In this document: piece by piece, positions 36,401 to 46,793 of the stretch
How positions within the stretch are numbered: position 1 is the first letter of the stretch
Layout: each line of letters starts with the position of its first letter
From: Brachypterus glaber
Lineage: Eukaryota > Arthropoda > Insecta > Coleoptera > Kateretidae
Reading direction: 5' to 3'
DNA length: 64,000 bases
NCBI GenBank assembly: GCA_958510825.1
Contig: OY294049.1
Span: 25,812,986-25,876,985 of the forward strand
Program-made: the position numbers and the translations under genes
Notes under the pieces: model-generated
Told to the model about the DNA's origin: nothing
Seen by the model: only the letters and a program-made list of their open reading frames with translations
Databases searched by the model: none

Positions 36401-39400
36401 ATTGAAAATTAATTAAACTTATTTTTTTGTGGGCATGTACTATTATAATATTGTAAATAAGTAAATATTAAATTTTATAATCAATATTTACTAAATTTTG
36501 ATTATCAAATCAAATATTCACCTAAGAGAAATCACTCGTATTATGACGTTATTATTATTAAAGTTATCAAAATAAAATTTATACCAGTTCATATTAGACC
36601 CAAGTGTGCTCAAAGAAAAGTTTTCTACTAGCTTTTGTTTTCGAGAAACGAAGTATTTAGCATTCATTTTAATTATTATTTTAAATAAAATAATATAACA
36701 ATAAAATATTTGTTATTTTTCGTTAATTGGTTAATATATATTCAATAATTTTAAATTATTTCATTTTTAAATTTATTAATAAAATTTACATATTTTTTTA
36801 AGGATTTATGCATTTCATCTCTTTTCATCTCCACTTTCAATATGAGACTTTAAATCTCATAAGAGTTTTATAAGTTTTCAAACTTAAATATATTTTTTAA
36901 ACTGGATAAACAAACCTTGGAATTACAATTTAAAAAGGACACATTTTTAATATGCGGCTATCGTCAAAGGACCGTCAGGAGGGACAAAAAGGCAAAAACT
37001 TACTTTATTTAGATTAAAATATAAATAAATACACTATTTCCATCTAGGGGCTAATTTAGGTACTTGACTTTACTTACTTGCGTACTCTTTTACTGATATA
37101 CAAGGGTCGTTAAAAATATTAATTATCCTATTCTTCAAATCTGGATTTAAGTAGCAAAAATATTAAAGTTGGTTAAAAACATTAATTTACTATAGGGAAA
37201 AGTAAATTAATTATCAAAATTTGCGTTACGTAATACTTAAACGTTCCCTAAGTACTATTGCAGCTCAAAAACTAAAGCTAGTGGAAAACTTTTGTTTGGG
37301 CAAACTTGTAGCTTGTTGGATCTTTACTCACTGATATAAAATTTATTATGACTTTACCAATAACACGACAAATCGCGTTATTTCTGTTAGGTGAATCACG
37401 ATGTATTTACTTATTAAAATAATAATAATAAATATTTTGATTTTAGAAATGTATATTCGTGATATTCAACGCAAACAATGTGATCCAGCAGCAACTCCCA
37501 CCAAAGATAAGGAAACAGTAGCAACAGCTCTAATGAACGGTCATAATGGTCTTGGTGCTGTTATTGGCAAAATCTGCATGGACGAAGCCATTAAAAAAGC
37601 CAAGGAAGTCGGAATTGGACTTGTAGTTGCCCATGGTAATATATGGCGAAATTTTTCCAAATAAAACTATCCATTTCTTTTGACACAGGTTCAAATCATT
37701 ATGGGATTGCTGGAATATATGGTTTACAAGCTATCAGGGATGGTATGATAGGAATAAGTTTTACAAATACATCGCCTTTGATGGCTCCTACAAGAGCAAA
37801 ACAAGTAAGTATATACATATATAACAAATCGATCAGTCACGAAAAAAACCATATATACCTTAACCAGATAAATAGTAATCTACCAATTTTTCTGATCACC
37901 AAAATTCTGTATTTTCTTATTTGCTCAGAATTTACAAATTCGTTGTGTAACTTATAGAATTTTACTATTTATTTGTTTGAAGCAACTATATTATATTTTC
38001 CACAATGCTTCTATTGTATTGTACATGTACATGTACAAATGTATAATAATCATTTAAACAAAAATGTTTGTTTTTTCATTTATTTATTTATTTCCAAATT
38101 ATATTATCAATATTATTATTGAACTAAACTTCTCAGCAAATGAAGTGAATCACCACTAATTACTATATGTAACTATTTCACAGATCCATAGCTTGTTTTG
38201 AGAGATTTTTTTTACCTAAAATGATGCTTTTTTTGGCTATATTTTGCAATGATAGGGATGAAAAAATTATGTATACTAGGTGCACCGAAATAAGCAGAGT
38301 ATGTTTTCTTAGGTAAAGTTGTCACATAACCCGTTTTGTAAAAATTATTTTGGTAAAGTCTTCACCACTTATTTTTATAGAACGTTTCATTCTTAACAAA
38401 TTTTTTTCTAAACATGTCTACGACCTTTTTTCAGAGCTATGAAGGATTTTGTAAAAGAGTGCATACTTGCTAATTTAAGCTGTTAGCAAATAGAATTAAG
38501 ATTTTTTTAATTTAACTTCTATGGCCATTAAATGACATGACATATTTGATTTTATGACATGGTAGTATGCTTGATTTTCATCCACTTAACCAAAAGCGCC
38601 TTCAGATGAGTTTTTCTTATTATGTCAAAGGGCTATTTTTTTGTTCAAAAAAATTACGCAAAAGACAATTTGCAGTTGTAGTTTTCCGTTCAATCTGTCC
38701 GTTTGTATTGGAAATTTTAAAATTAAGCTCATTCTGCTATCGACGATTTGCAAAAAAGTCTTGATTTAACAAAATTCCGGTAATAACTGTTGCTATGATT
38801 AATATATCATTACTTTTAGCAGAATACTAACAAAAATGATGTTTTAAACGATTTACGTAAACAATTTTAATACTGTTAATAACAGCCAGTTAGTAATTTT
38901 TACTTATTTATAGTATATTTTACCAGTATATTAAAAATAAATATATAGGTTAAATAATTAGGTTAAACTTAAGTAGGATATTAGGTATATTTGTTAATAG
39001 CTTTGCCTGCTTAAAATCAGGCAAATATGATTTTTTTACAAAATCCTTCATAGCTCTGGAATAAAAGGTAGTAGACATGTTTGGAAAAAATCAAATTGTT
39101 AAGAATGAAAAGTTATATAAAAATAAGTAGTTAAGACTTTACAAAAATAATTTTTGCAGAAACGGGACATACGACAAGTTAAGTTCGGTGCACTTTGTAT
39201 GTAATGTAATGTAATGCTATTTTTTCCTGAAACAGTTACGTTAATCGGAATTTTCTTTCAGTTTTTTTTCGATTTTTTTTTTAAATTTAACCCCCATAAC
39301 TTTTTTGTTTTTGGGGGGATTGCTTTCAAAAACAATAGTGATCTTCTCCTCGTAGAACTTCATTTTTTCTGAAAATTTTAAGTCTATCGGATTATTCGTT

Positions 39401-42259
39401 CTTGAGTTATCGTGTTGACAAAAATCGTGACATCAGACGGACCCAGACGGACGGACATTTAAAAAAAAAAAGTTTATTATTTGTTCATGAAACGGATTTA
39501 TATCCAACAACATTTTGTCTAGGACGATTTTTGAATTTTTTTGAAAATTCGAAACTACCGTATAATATTATCCTAGCGCGGGCGCTGTGAATAATATAAT
39601 AATGGTATTTTTTACATTATAGTCTGCTCTTGGAACAAATCCCTTAGCTCTTGGTGCACCTGCTTGCTGTGGGGACAGCTTTGTGTTAGATATGGCTACA
39701 ACAGCAGTTGCTCTTGGAAAGGTAAGTCAAAAATTACAATTCTACCATTTTTGTTATGCTTATTTTAAGATTTTATTGGCTCAAAATTAACAATGAACTA
39801 ATAACTATCTTTTAGATTGAGTTGGCCAAAAGAAAGGGACTCAATATTCCTGAAGGATGGGCAATGAATAACGAAGGCTTTATTGAAACCAACCCGGCAG
39901 AGGCGTATAAAGCAGCCAAGCTGATGCCCCTTGGTGGAACCGAAATGAATTCTGGATACAAAGGATTTGGATTAGGAATGTTGGTCGAAATTTTATGTGG
40001 CATTTTAGGAGGTATAAATAAGAGTTTTAAGTTTTAAAAGTTTATAGTGTCACAAAAAACAACAAAAAAGGATACCAAGTTCTTAAAGATTTTGTTTGTA
40101 GATTAACAAACAACTATTAAACTAAATCAGGAAATAACGGATATCAAACTTTAAAATCCTTCTAAAAAACGCCAAACAATTTCTTACCCTAACATTTCTA
40201 ACAATACTAACTCCATGGGCCCGACCAAATTTAAGTTATAAAATTGTAGAAAATGACAGAAATGGATTAAAGAACCAGGTTTAGTTTAGTTTAGTTCAAT
40301 GCGGGGTTCATGCCCTCAACACCTGGTACCTAGGCACCCTTGTGTTAACCGCACAGACCTCCTCATATCATCCCTGTTTCTTTTATAAGGTCCAGGTACG
40401 GTTTCAGGGGAGTGTTCATGATCTCGTTTTATTCCAGCGAATCGTTCCCAAAGTACTTCCATTTTAGGCCTATTAGAGATGGACATTCACATATGAGGTG
40501 GTCCCCTTCGTCCCCTTCCCCACATCTCTGCACACGAGGCTCGTAGTCTGTCCCATTTGGTGTCACTAGCGAATACGTCCCAAATTCAACTCGGTCTTTC
40601 GCGCTATTGCCCAATTGTGCAATTTAATATATCTCTGGTTTTTGGTTGTTTTGGTGTTTTTTTTTTGCAAAAAAAAAAACAAAACAACCAAAAACCAAAT
40701 CAAAAAAAAAACACCAAAACAACCAAAAATCAAAGATATAGTAAATTGCATAATTTGGCAACAGCGCGAAAGACCGAGTTGAATGTGGGACGTAGACGTT
40801 AGTTTTGGTGTCGGTGCTTGTTCAGTAAGCAGTGTCCAGTTATTATACCCGTTTTTGCTCTCAGCTGACTCCTGGACATGCCTAGAAGTAAGCTGGTTCT
40901 TTTCTTGGTTGATCCCCCTAGTAAGAGTTTAGACTTCCTCATTTTAGGTGCATCTATCCAGTGTTGCTGGTGTTCATTCTGCAACATTTTCCTGACCTCG
41001 TGTCTGGCCGTGAAATATGATACCCCACAGCACGGTTCTAGTCCTGTGAGTACGGCTTCACTTCCCTTTCTTGCAAGGTCATCTGCCTTCATATTACCAT
41101 CTATACCTTGATGTTCTGGTACCCATATCAAATTTACTTTGTTATGTTCAGCCAGTTTACATATCTCGTTGTGGCATTCATATACCAGTTCTGAGCTAAA
41201 GGCATATGAATCTAATAAAAAAGAACCAGGTACTTTTGGTAAAATTGTTTTCTTTGCACTAAGAACCATTTGCGTTAGAAAATATTTGTGGTTGTTTCTA
41301 AGTTATTTATTAAAATACAGATATTTACATTTTAGGATCAAATTTCGGACCTCATATTAGAAAATGGGGCAATAATAAAGGTTTCGCTAACTTAGGAAAT
41401 TGCTTTATTGCCATTAACCCCAATAATTTTGCGGATGGCTTTGATGGAAGAATGAGCACATTATTGAACGATATAAGAAAAATGGAACCAGTAAGTCTTT
41501 AATAAGTTGATTATGGGCAAGATGACAATAATTGGGGTCTTTTTTATTTTATTTTTTTATTTATTTATTCTTTCTCCATGTAGAGAACGTCTTAATTAAA
41601 CTCGAGAGCCTAAAAAAAAATTTACTGTTAACTTTATTGATAGAAAGCAATGAAAATTTGCCTTATATTTTATTGTTATTGATTTACTTAACCAACTTCC
41701 CATAAGAGGTTGTCCTTATTCTATATGCTTTAGTCTTAAAAGTAATTTTAATGTGCCTGTGAATTTTTGATATCTAATATGAAAACTTAATAAGCCAGAT
41801 CTGTTCGTTGATCTTGCAAGCTAACCTTCCGACCTTACTGAAAAGTAATCAGTAAAATCCCAGCCGATTGTTTTCTGAAGGTTATGGTAAAATTTCTCCA
41901 GAGGGTCCTCCTTTATTAGAAACCGTATTTGGTTAATCAAATTACGTATTTCCTGTAGTACTTTTTGCACAGATTCTAAATATGTTAGCAAATATTATGA
42001 TCGTGCCCACCATCAGCTTACAAGATCAACCGATTTCTCTGATATTTTTTTTAGGGGAGAGAAGGTGTAAAGCATAAACATGTTTAATTTTCTTTTTTAG
42101 GCTGATCCGCACAAACCAGTATTAGTGGCTGGAGATCCAGAAAGAATTCACATGGAAAAAGTAAAAACGGAGGGAGGTTTGTCTTATGTAAAAAATCAAC
42201 ATGACACAAATTCAAAATTAGCTGCTGAACTAAGGGTGGCTTCAATGGAAAACCTTTAG
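24432..42259 (+). CDS. Gene B: malate/L-lactate dehydrogenase (Ldh_2) family oxidoreductase, mitochondrial-type
   Basis: Eight exons join into 1227 nt (408 aa): 24432-24588, 31787-31942, 37447-37635, 37689-37804, 39623-39721, 39816-40011, 41336-41490 and 42101-42259 (TAG). Exon phases and, except exons 1 and 7, lengths equal gene A. Family signatures RGHYSHG, GSNHYGIAG, NTSPLMAPTR, GTNP and MNSGYKGFGLGMLVEIL are all intact, so it is probably functional. Exon 1 encodes a 52-aa basic leader starting MSLTTTFKVVPKYFNVRLN that shares a pattern with gene A (KY.N....S.Q.IR), suggesting a mitochondrial presequence. Exon 7 is 9 nt shorter than in A. Intron 5 has a standard GTAAGT donor, unlike A and C. 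Introns 1 (7.2 kb) and 2 (5.5 kb) are filled with transposons including the Transib relic. Substrate unknown; 2-hydroxyacid oxidation is inferred from family. Confidence 0.92.
24780..24960 (+). repeat. Dispersed repeat with GGACGGACGGACGG and CTAGGACG...CTACCGTATAA
   Basis: The block runs from CGTGTTCACAAAAAAAAACTG through ACGGACGGACGGATGG, TGTCTAGGACG and AAACTACCGTATAA to TCTAGCGCTAC. A second copy lies at 39410-39600 in gene B intron 4 with the same order, and a partial relative at 46270-46325. The open frames across it are repeat-derived and not conserved genes. Confidence 0.55.
26279..26788 (-). mobile_element. 5'-truncated LINE 3' end, (TAC)n tail
   Basis: A 10-bp duplication GTTAGGGGTA flanks it (26269-26278, 26789-26798). 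The minus strand ends with a short TAC-repeat tail, and encodes QLVGVLTGHCKLRKHL and a Cys/His cluster CPECGEDETSFHYLAEC, the segment after RNase H in LINE ORF2. Same family as the insertion at 33526. Confidence 0.85.
27163..27434. repeat. Two hairpins with CCAAATAAATACTGTATTTG arms
   Basis: A strong hairpin at 27353-27434 pairs ACTTTCC..CCAACCAAATAAATACTG with its complement around an 8-base loop. A weaker relative lies at 27163-27248 (CAACCAAACAAATTCTG ... CAATATTTACTTGGCC). They look like copies of one hairpin MITE or the two arms of one element. Confidence 0.6.
28342..29501 (+). mobile_element. CAGGGTG-family MITE carrying an internal insertion
   Basis: Left end CAGGGTGATCAATAACTGCC and right end ACTGATCACCCTG are inverted and flanked by TA. 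The first 400 bp match the family consensus. About 28745-29458 is foreign: GGGGCTGTCCATATATTACG and C-rich tracts at both sides, a diverged Harbinger-type MITE. Confidence 0.65.
29515..29779 (-). repeat. tRNA-derived SINE candidate
   Basis: At 29705-29779 the minus strand resembles a tRNA: box A-like TAGCATAGTGGTTAG, box B-like AGTTCGATTCT within a perfect 5-bp T stem (GTGAG/CTCAC), and a 7-bp acceptor stem with one mismatch. The anticodon stem does not pair properly, so it is not a working tRNA. The body continues downstream with CGAAAGTCAGTATAAGCGGG and ends near two tandem copies of AAACAGACATGTAAC, reminiscent of a SINE tail. Confidence 0.55.
30291..31565. mobile_element. 1.27-kb TIR element with ACAGGC ends
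   Basis: Ends ACAGGCCTACAAAAAA and TTTTTTTGTGAGCCTGT are inverted; complementarity continues over about 240 bp, for example ATACTCTTAACCGGACTATA against TATAGTCTGGTTAAGAGTA and GGTCATGAACTTGTGCAAAA against its complement near 30980. No protein recognised. Confidence 0.65.
33060..35775 (-). pseudogene. Transib transposase, frameshifted and LINE-interrupted
   Basis: N-terminal part 35775-35089 contains LSAEEALAYYVNSKVT and SYVFPSYH. Then 35096-34653 has VKWGCDGSSGHSTYKQKF, with the presumed first catalytic Asp. Then 34611-34307 has MIDGKISNALT (second Asp) and the CYICGATP zinc-binding pair, LHAWIITFECPLHISYRLEI, and MGLIVDK. After the LINE, 33511-33100 gives GHGNTNDGNTARRFF and LGSEITGLDVVLIKKFH. 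In another frame, about 33240-33200, SEEAQEARNKD carries the presumed catalytic Glu. At least four frame breaks are needed to read it through, so it is inactive. Family knowledge: Transib transposase is the relative of vertebrate RAG1. Confidence 0.85.
33526..34292 (-). mobile_element. 5'-truncated LINE with RNase H, inserted in Transib
   Basis: A 14-bp duplication GTTTATCTACTATA (33512-33525 and 34293-34306) flanks it, and a TAC-repeat tail lies at the minus-strand 3' end. The minus frame encodes ICSDSQAALEAL, LVWVPGHSGIPGNEKADELA (RNase H) and CSGCGIDEESSFHFLEQC (Cys/His cluster). The long frame 34611-33619 is a chance fusion of the Transib transposase with this LINE. Confidence 0.9.
36270..36505. 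repeat. Imperfect tandem duplication in gene B intron 2
   Basis: AAATAAGTAAATATTAAATTT and AATCAATATTTACTA occur twice, at about 36298-36335 and 36455-36492, about 156 bp apart, each preceded by TTTTTTGTGG. Non-coding. Confidence 0.5.
38280..39193. mobile_element. 914-bp TIR element with GTGCACCGAA ends (gene B intron 4)
   Basis: Left GTGCACCGAAATAAGC and right TTAAGTTCGGTGCAC are inverted; complementarity continues over about 170 bp, for example CAAAATCCTTCATAGCTCT near 39043 against its complement near 38440. No coding sequence recognised. Confidence 0.6.
40281..41219 (-). mobile_element. 5'-truncated LINE with RNase H (gene B intron 6)
   Basis: A 12-bp duplication AAAGAACCAGGT flanks it (40269-40280, 41220-41231). 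The minus strand encodes VNLIWVPEHQGIDGNMKADD (RNase H; Glu replaces the usual Gly of GHQG), LLGMSRSQLRAKTGIITGHC, and after an inserted MITE, CGEGDEGDHLICECPSL. The 3' tail is a short CTAAA repeat, unlike the TAC tail of the 26279 and 33526 copies, so it is another subfamily. Confidence 0.85.
40565..40803. mobile_element. Mutator-type palindromic MITE with 9-bp target duplication
   Basis: TTTGGTGTC occurs on both sides (40556-40564, 40804-40812). The ends ACTA(A/G)CG..TACGTCCCA and CAACTCGGTCTTTCGCGC are inverted and pair for nearly the whole 239 bp, with a short A/T-rich centre. A 9-bp duplication fits Mutator-like elements. It disrupts the LINE at 40281-41219, so it is younger. Confidence 0.75.
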
Positions 42260-42559
42260 TATTAAATACAATTATTTTTAATTTTTAATTATTTTAAATG
42301 CTTTTATTGTATTAATTTATATTATTAATGTAATTGTTCTTATTAAATTATTTATTTTAAAAATACTTGTTTACAATTAAAAATTCTCTGTAAATGGAAA
42401 ATTATTAAAACAAGCTGGAAAAATAACATTTAATAAAAATGGAAGAGGTTCAGGACCAAAGATATAAAGGTACATGGAAATAACGATTAAAGTCGCATTG
42501 TGAATAAAATCGATTTAACAAAATTAAGACAGTCAAAACATTTTAAAACTAAATATATT

Positions 42560-42905
42560 TAATAAAATAAGTATGTGTCTTTTTCCTCCAAAAATTTTTA
42601 TTTAATTTAATTAATTACCATACTAGTTTCGGGACATTATTATTGTTCCATCTTCAGTGGTCTACAAAAAGGTTATAAAGTAAGTTACTTTATAACCTTT
42701 TTGTAGACCACTGAAGATGGAACAATAATAATGTCCCGAAACTAGTATGGTAATTAACTAAAGTAACTTACTTTATAACCTTTTTGTAGACCACTGAAGA
42801 TGGAACAATAATAATGTCCCGAAACTAGTATGGTAATTAATTAAATTAAATAAAAATTTTTGGAGGAAAAAGACACATACCTACTTATTTTATTAATTAT
42901 AAAAC
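42560..42905. repeat. Inverted plus tandem repeat with CTGAAGATG...CGAAAC motif (Penelope-type trailer)
   Basis: A unit containing CCACTGAAGATGGAACAA and GTCCCGAAACTAGTATGG occurs three times: once reversed (to 42683), then twice forward, 83 bp apart. The inverted joint GGTTATAAAGTAA-G-TTACTTTATAACC centres at 42684. Outer arms carry TTTTTGGAGGAAAAAGACAC on both sides. Tail-to-tail and tandem terminal copies are typical of Penelope-like elements, whose ends can hold hammerhead-like motifs. Confidence 0.6.
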
Positions 42906-43541
42906 TCCAAACTTCTGGCTTAACACAACTCATATAAATATATTTATTATTTTATTTAATTGCATGCCTCTTTATAAAGAGTAAATAGCCTATAACAAGT
43001 AGTGTAAATAATAATAAATTAAGTATTTTAATTAAGTTTTTGTTTGTTTCTCTTGATTTTATAAAATTGCCCTTATGAACAATATAAAATTGATCGTATT
43101 TCCCCTGTACCCTTTATTGTTATTTTTTATTATTATGTACCGGGTGGGTTTTAGTTATGTACACCCCCAAAATTAAGATTATTCTTCATTCGATAAGAAC
43201 AAAACTTTGGTAATTTATATAATTTTATATTGGCTATAAAATGGCGAATTTAATTTTTTTGTTTCACTTCCGGTTTCATCGCAACTGCTATAAATATGTT
43301 TTTTTAATGGAACACCCTGTCATTTTTTTCATTTTTGAATTCAGCTGAAAATTCTATGTATAACAAATTTATTGTTTTTTTACGTTTTTTTTTTTCGTTT
43401 TCGTTTTTATCGTATAAACGAAGATTTACATTATTTACCCTGTTTTTACTTACTTAACACGTTGAGTGTCGTGTGCACACTTAACCTAAAAATATTAGGT
43501 ATAAATTAATATAGTATAACAGCCGGCAATGCACATGGCAC

Positions 43542-43795
43542 CAACAAACTAATTCTTCTTTTTAGAATACCCATACCGTTAAAATAAAGTATCGCCAACA
43601 TCTCGGATGTTTGTAAACAAATAGTAGGTATATTTAGGCCTGAACAATAACAGTTACCAGTAACTGGTATTGTTGTCTCTGTTAGAACAAAGATGTGCGA
43701 GTAAGATAGACGAATGTTTATGTTGTCGACGTTTTTGTCAGTTTTAACGAATGAAATGCCTATTCTAGAGGGAAGAGTTAGGTATTAATTCGTTG
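43542..43795. mobile_element. hAT-type MITE, copy 3
   Basis: Same family as 6178; 8-bp duplication CATGGCAC at 43534-43541 and 43796-43803. The left end is slightly diverged (CAACAAACTAATTC). Confidence 0.85.
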
Positions 43796-43835
43796 CATGG
43801 CACACATATAATATATTTTATTCAGGCACCACAAC

Positions 43836-44093
43836 CAACGAACTAATAACTCTTCTCTCTAGAATAGGCATTTCATTCGTTAAAACTAACAAAAACGTAG
43901 CCAACATATACATTCGTCTGTCTTACTCGCATAGCTTTGTTCTAACAGAGACAACAATACCAGTTACTGATAATTGTTATTGTTCAGGCCTGAATATACC
44001 TACTATTTGTTTACAAACAAACCGAGATGTTGGCGATACTTTATTTTAACGGTACCTATGCGTATTCTAGAAAGAAGAGTTATTAGTTCGTTG
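43836..44093. mobile_element. hAT-type MITE, copy 4 (opposite orientation)
   Basis: Perfect 8-bp duplication ACCACAAC at 43828-43835 and 44094-44101; ends CAACGAACTAATAACTCTTC. It is inverted relative to copy 3, only 40 bp away, so the pair can fold on itself. Confidence 0.88.
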
Positions 44094-44520
44094 ACCACAA
44101 CACAATAATTATTTGAATTTACATTCACCGCCGGCGGTACACACGGCACTCTAATCAAAGTTAAGCGTGCACCACCGGCAGGACACACGGCACTCAATGT
44201 GTTAAGCTTAACACAATATAAAACTAATATTAAAATAAGAATTTAATAGTGACAGCCAATTAGAGCTAGGTTGTTTTTTCTCCTGGACTCTTATTTTTTA
44301 ATGTCCATATATTTATTTGTAGGAGTATTTTTCCGCTATTTTTCTTATGCTAAACTTACGATGTACTTTGAAAATAAAAAGATAAAAAAAACTATCAGTT
44401 TTTTGTACATAGAATTTTTGGCTGAATTCAAAAATGTAAAAAGATACGGGGTGTTCCATTTAATAAAAAAAACATATTTATGCGGCGGTGAAACCGGAAG
44501 CGATACAAATAAATTAAATC

Positions 44521-44652
44521 CGTCATTTTATAGCTAATATATAATTACATAAATCACCAAAAGGTCGATTCAGGCATAATTATCACCGTCATTTTATAGC
44601 TAATATATAATTACATAAATCACCAAAAGGTCGATTCAGGCATAATTATCAC
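44521..44652 (+). repeat. Tandem duplication of a 66-bp unit
   Basis: CGTCATTTTATAGC...AATTATCAC occurs twice without visible difference (44521-44586, 44587-44652). Identity suggests a recent replication slip at the end of the inverted-repeat element. Confidence 0.85.
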
Positions 44653-46793
44653 TAACTACACTAAACTGAATTAGAAAATTAATAAATTAATAAAATTAAG
44701 AAACATAACCTCAAATTCTATAATAAATTTTCCGTGGTATGCAACATGGTAGCAGAATGGCCTACACATTACAGAACCATTTACAGCTAAATCCAGAAAA
44801 CTTGTTTTTGGTAAATAATGGTAAATAATCTTCTTCAGAATAAGTCTGACAATAAATTGCAAATTTGGTTGAACGATTCCGATAGTATTTGTTTACCTGA
44901 TCCAGATAATATTTAAAGTAAATGGCTATATTTTATATTATAAAATACCGCTGATAACACATTTTATGCAAACTATATTTTTCTTTGTTACATAGTGTCA
45001 ATATGTTAGCGGCGAATTTTACCCCTAAAAATCTCAAATATAGAACGTCTACGATACTACAATAATTCGCAATTACTGTCAAAAACCGAGCAAACTCGGA
45101 AAAAATCGGCAAAAACACTATGTAGCAAAGACAAATGTAGTTTGCATAAAACGTGGTTTCAGAGGTATTTTAAAACTAAACATTGTGTTATGTTTTTTTT
45201 GTGCGATTTTAAATTAAAGAGTAAGATCCCCTGTCTAATTGAAGCCTGGATAAAAGCTTACAGGTACTATGATAATTTTTCTACAAGCACTTGAAAAACG
45301 GAAAAAAATATTTTTAAGGGCATTTTTCTCGAAAACGGAAAATATAGCAATTTACTTCAAAGATATTCGGAAATTCCGAATCGGAATTATAAATATTAAA
45401 AATACTTATTAAATATAAATATTTCTGTATCGAGAGCGCACAAATTTGTGGCGCCATCTAATGTTGCACAACTTTCAAATGAAGTGGGCAAACCCTAATA
45501 AAAAATTTTGAGCTGAAATTTGGCAGAGAATTTTGTTAAGGTATTTTTCACGGCATGAGGAGGACTTAAAACGTGTTTTTTAAAACACCCTACCCTCCAT
45601 GGATAAAACAAAGTCATTGCAATTATATTTTTTGATTTTATGCATAATAATTTATTTCTGTTATTGGAAATATTATTCTTAAATTAGCAATAATATCAAC
45701 TAAAAGCAATTAACTTTATCAGAAACTATAATTATAACTATAAAACTTTATAAACAGTAACACGCATGCATGCAGCACTTTTTTTCACCTGTATTCGCAA
45801 ATTATTGCTGTTAACCAAATTTGAGATATATTGTCTATAAACGGATGGACAGAGAAACGGGCGTATTTGTTTAATACCAATTTCAGGAACCAAGACATCG
45901 AGAAAATTGAAAAGACATGACTAAATTTTTCGTTTATTGAGCATAAATTCAAAACTTTGGTCAGGAAGTATTTTTATGATAAAAATTGCATATTTTCGTT
46001 TGGACTTTTTCTGTCTACCCATTTTGACGAAAATATTGAAGACATTTTAAAATATTTACCCCTTCACCCCCGTTGGGGTGGAAAAATTTTATTGTCAGAT
46101 TCGATTTCAGCAACCTCAAAAACCTCTATAAAGCAATTTTCAAATTTTTGTAAAAAAATATTGTGTTCCCCCATTTGCACCCCTTGCCCCACGCCAATAT
46201 TTACCAAAAACAATCCTGAGCGAGAGCTTTTGGTAAAATACCTGTATGCCAAATTTCAAGTCCCTAGCTTTCTTAAGTTATCGTGCACACAAGATTTCCC
46301 GGACAGAACGACCGACCGACTATTTTTTTTTGCTCGAAATTAATTTATATCGACATAAAACGTCATAAAAAGCAAAAATAAGAGATTTTTTTTAAGTCCA
46401 AACGAATACAAGGCTTTCCCAAAACTTTGAAAATTTTTAAAATAAGAAAGCTAACTATTTTCAGACATACTCTTAGGAGGGGCGTTACCTCCCTAGGGCT
46501 CATTTCCGGACCAACCTTTATTTGAGATTTTTTCATATTTTAGAATCACCCCTTAAAATTTTATAACTTATTTCTGAATCACCCTGTATTAAGTTGTTAA
46601 TTGTTTGCATAAAACTTACAATATCAACTGTAGCCTCGAAAACAATTTATATATCTACTTAGTTATTAACTTAAACTTGCGTTTAATGTTTATTGTTTTG
46701 ATTATTTTTGTCCGGCTGTCACTGTCAGTGTACAAAATAAAATATAAATAAAAATAATGAAATAAACGTTTGTCTGATCACAAGAACTAAATC
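44653..46793. other. Intergenic DNA between genes B and C
   Basis: No gene recognised. Near 45490-45600 it resembles the end of the TA-MITE at 8284; near 46270-46325 the GGACAGAACGACCGACCGAC repeat; 46470-46586 is a right-end fragment of the CAGGGTG family. The open frame at 45957-46343 spans these repeats and is not a gene. The gene C promoter should lie close to 46794 but no element was identified. Confidence 0.4.

Larger units (their letters stand above)
43200..44560. mobile_element. Inverted-repeat element opened by hAT MITEs
   Basis: Left arm (about 43211-43320: GGCTATAAAATGGCG, CACTTCCGGTTTCA, TTAATGGAACACCC) is complementary to the right arm (about 44448-44560: GGGTGTTCCATTTAA, GAAACCGGAAGCG, CATTTTATAGC). 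GAATTCAGC.. near 43340 also pairs with the copy near 44415. Two hAT MITEs lie between the arms. Confidence 0.55.

Noticed and set aside
42560..42905. CRISPR-like array
   Set aside because: Only three units, one inverted, with no unique spacers; Penelope-type terminal repeats explain it, and the genome is eukaryotic.
45957..46343. 128-codon + strand open frame
   Set aside because: Spans known repeat sequence with GACCGACCGAC; looks like chance translation of a repeat.
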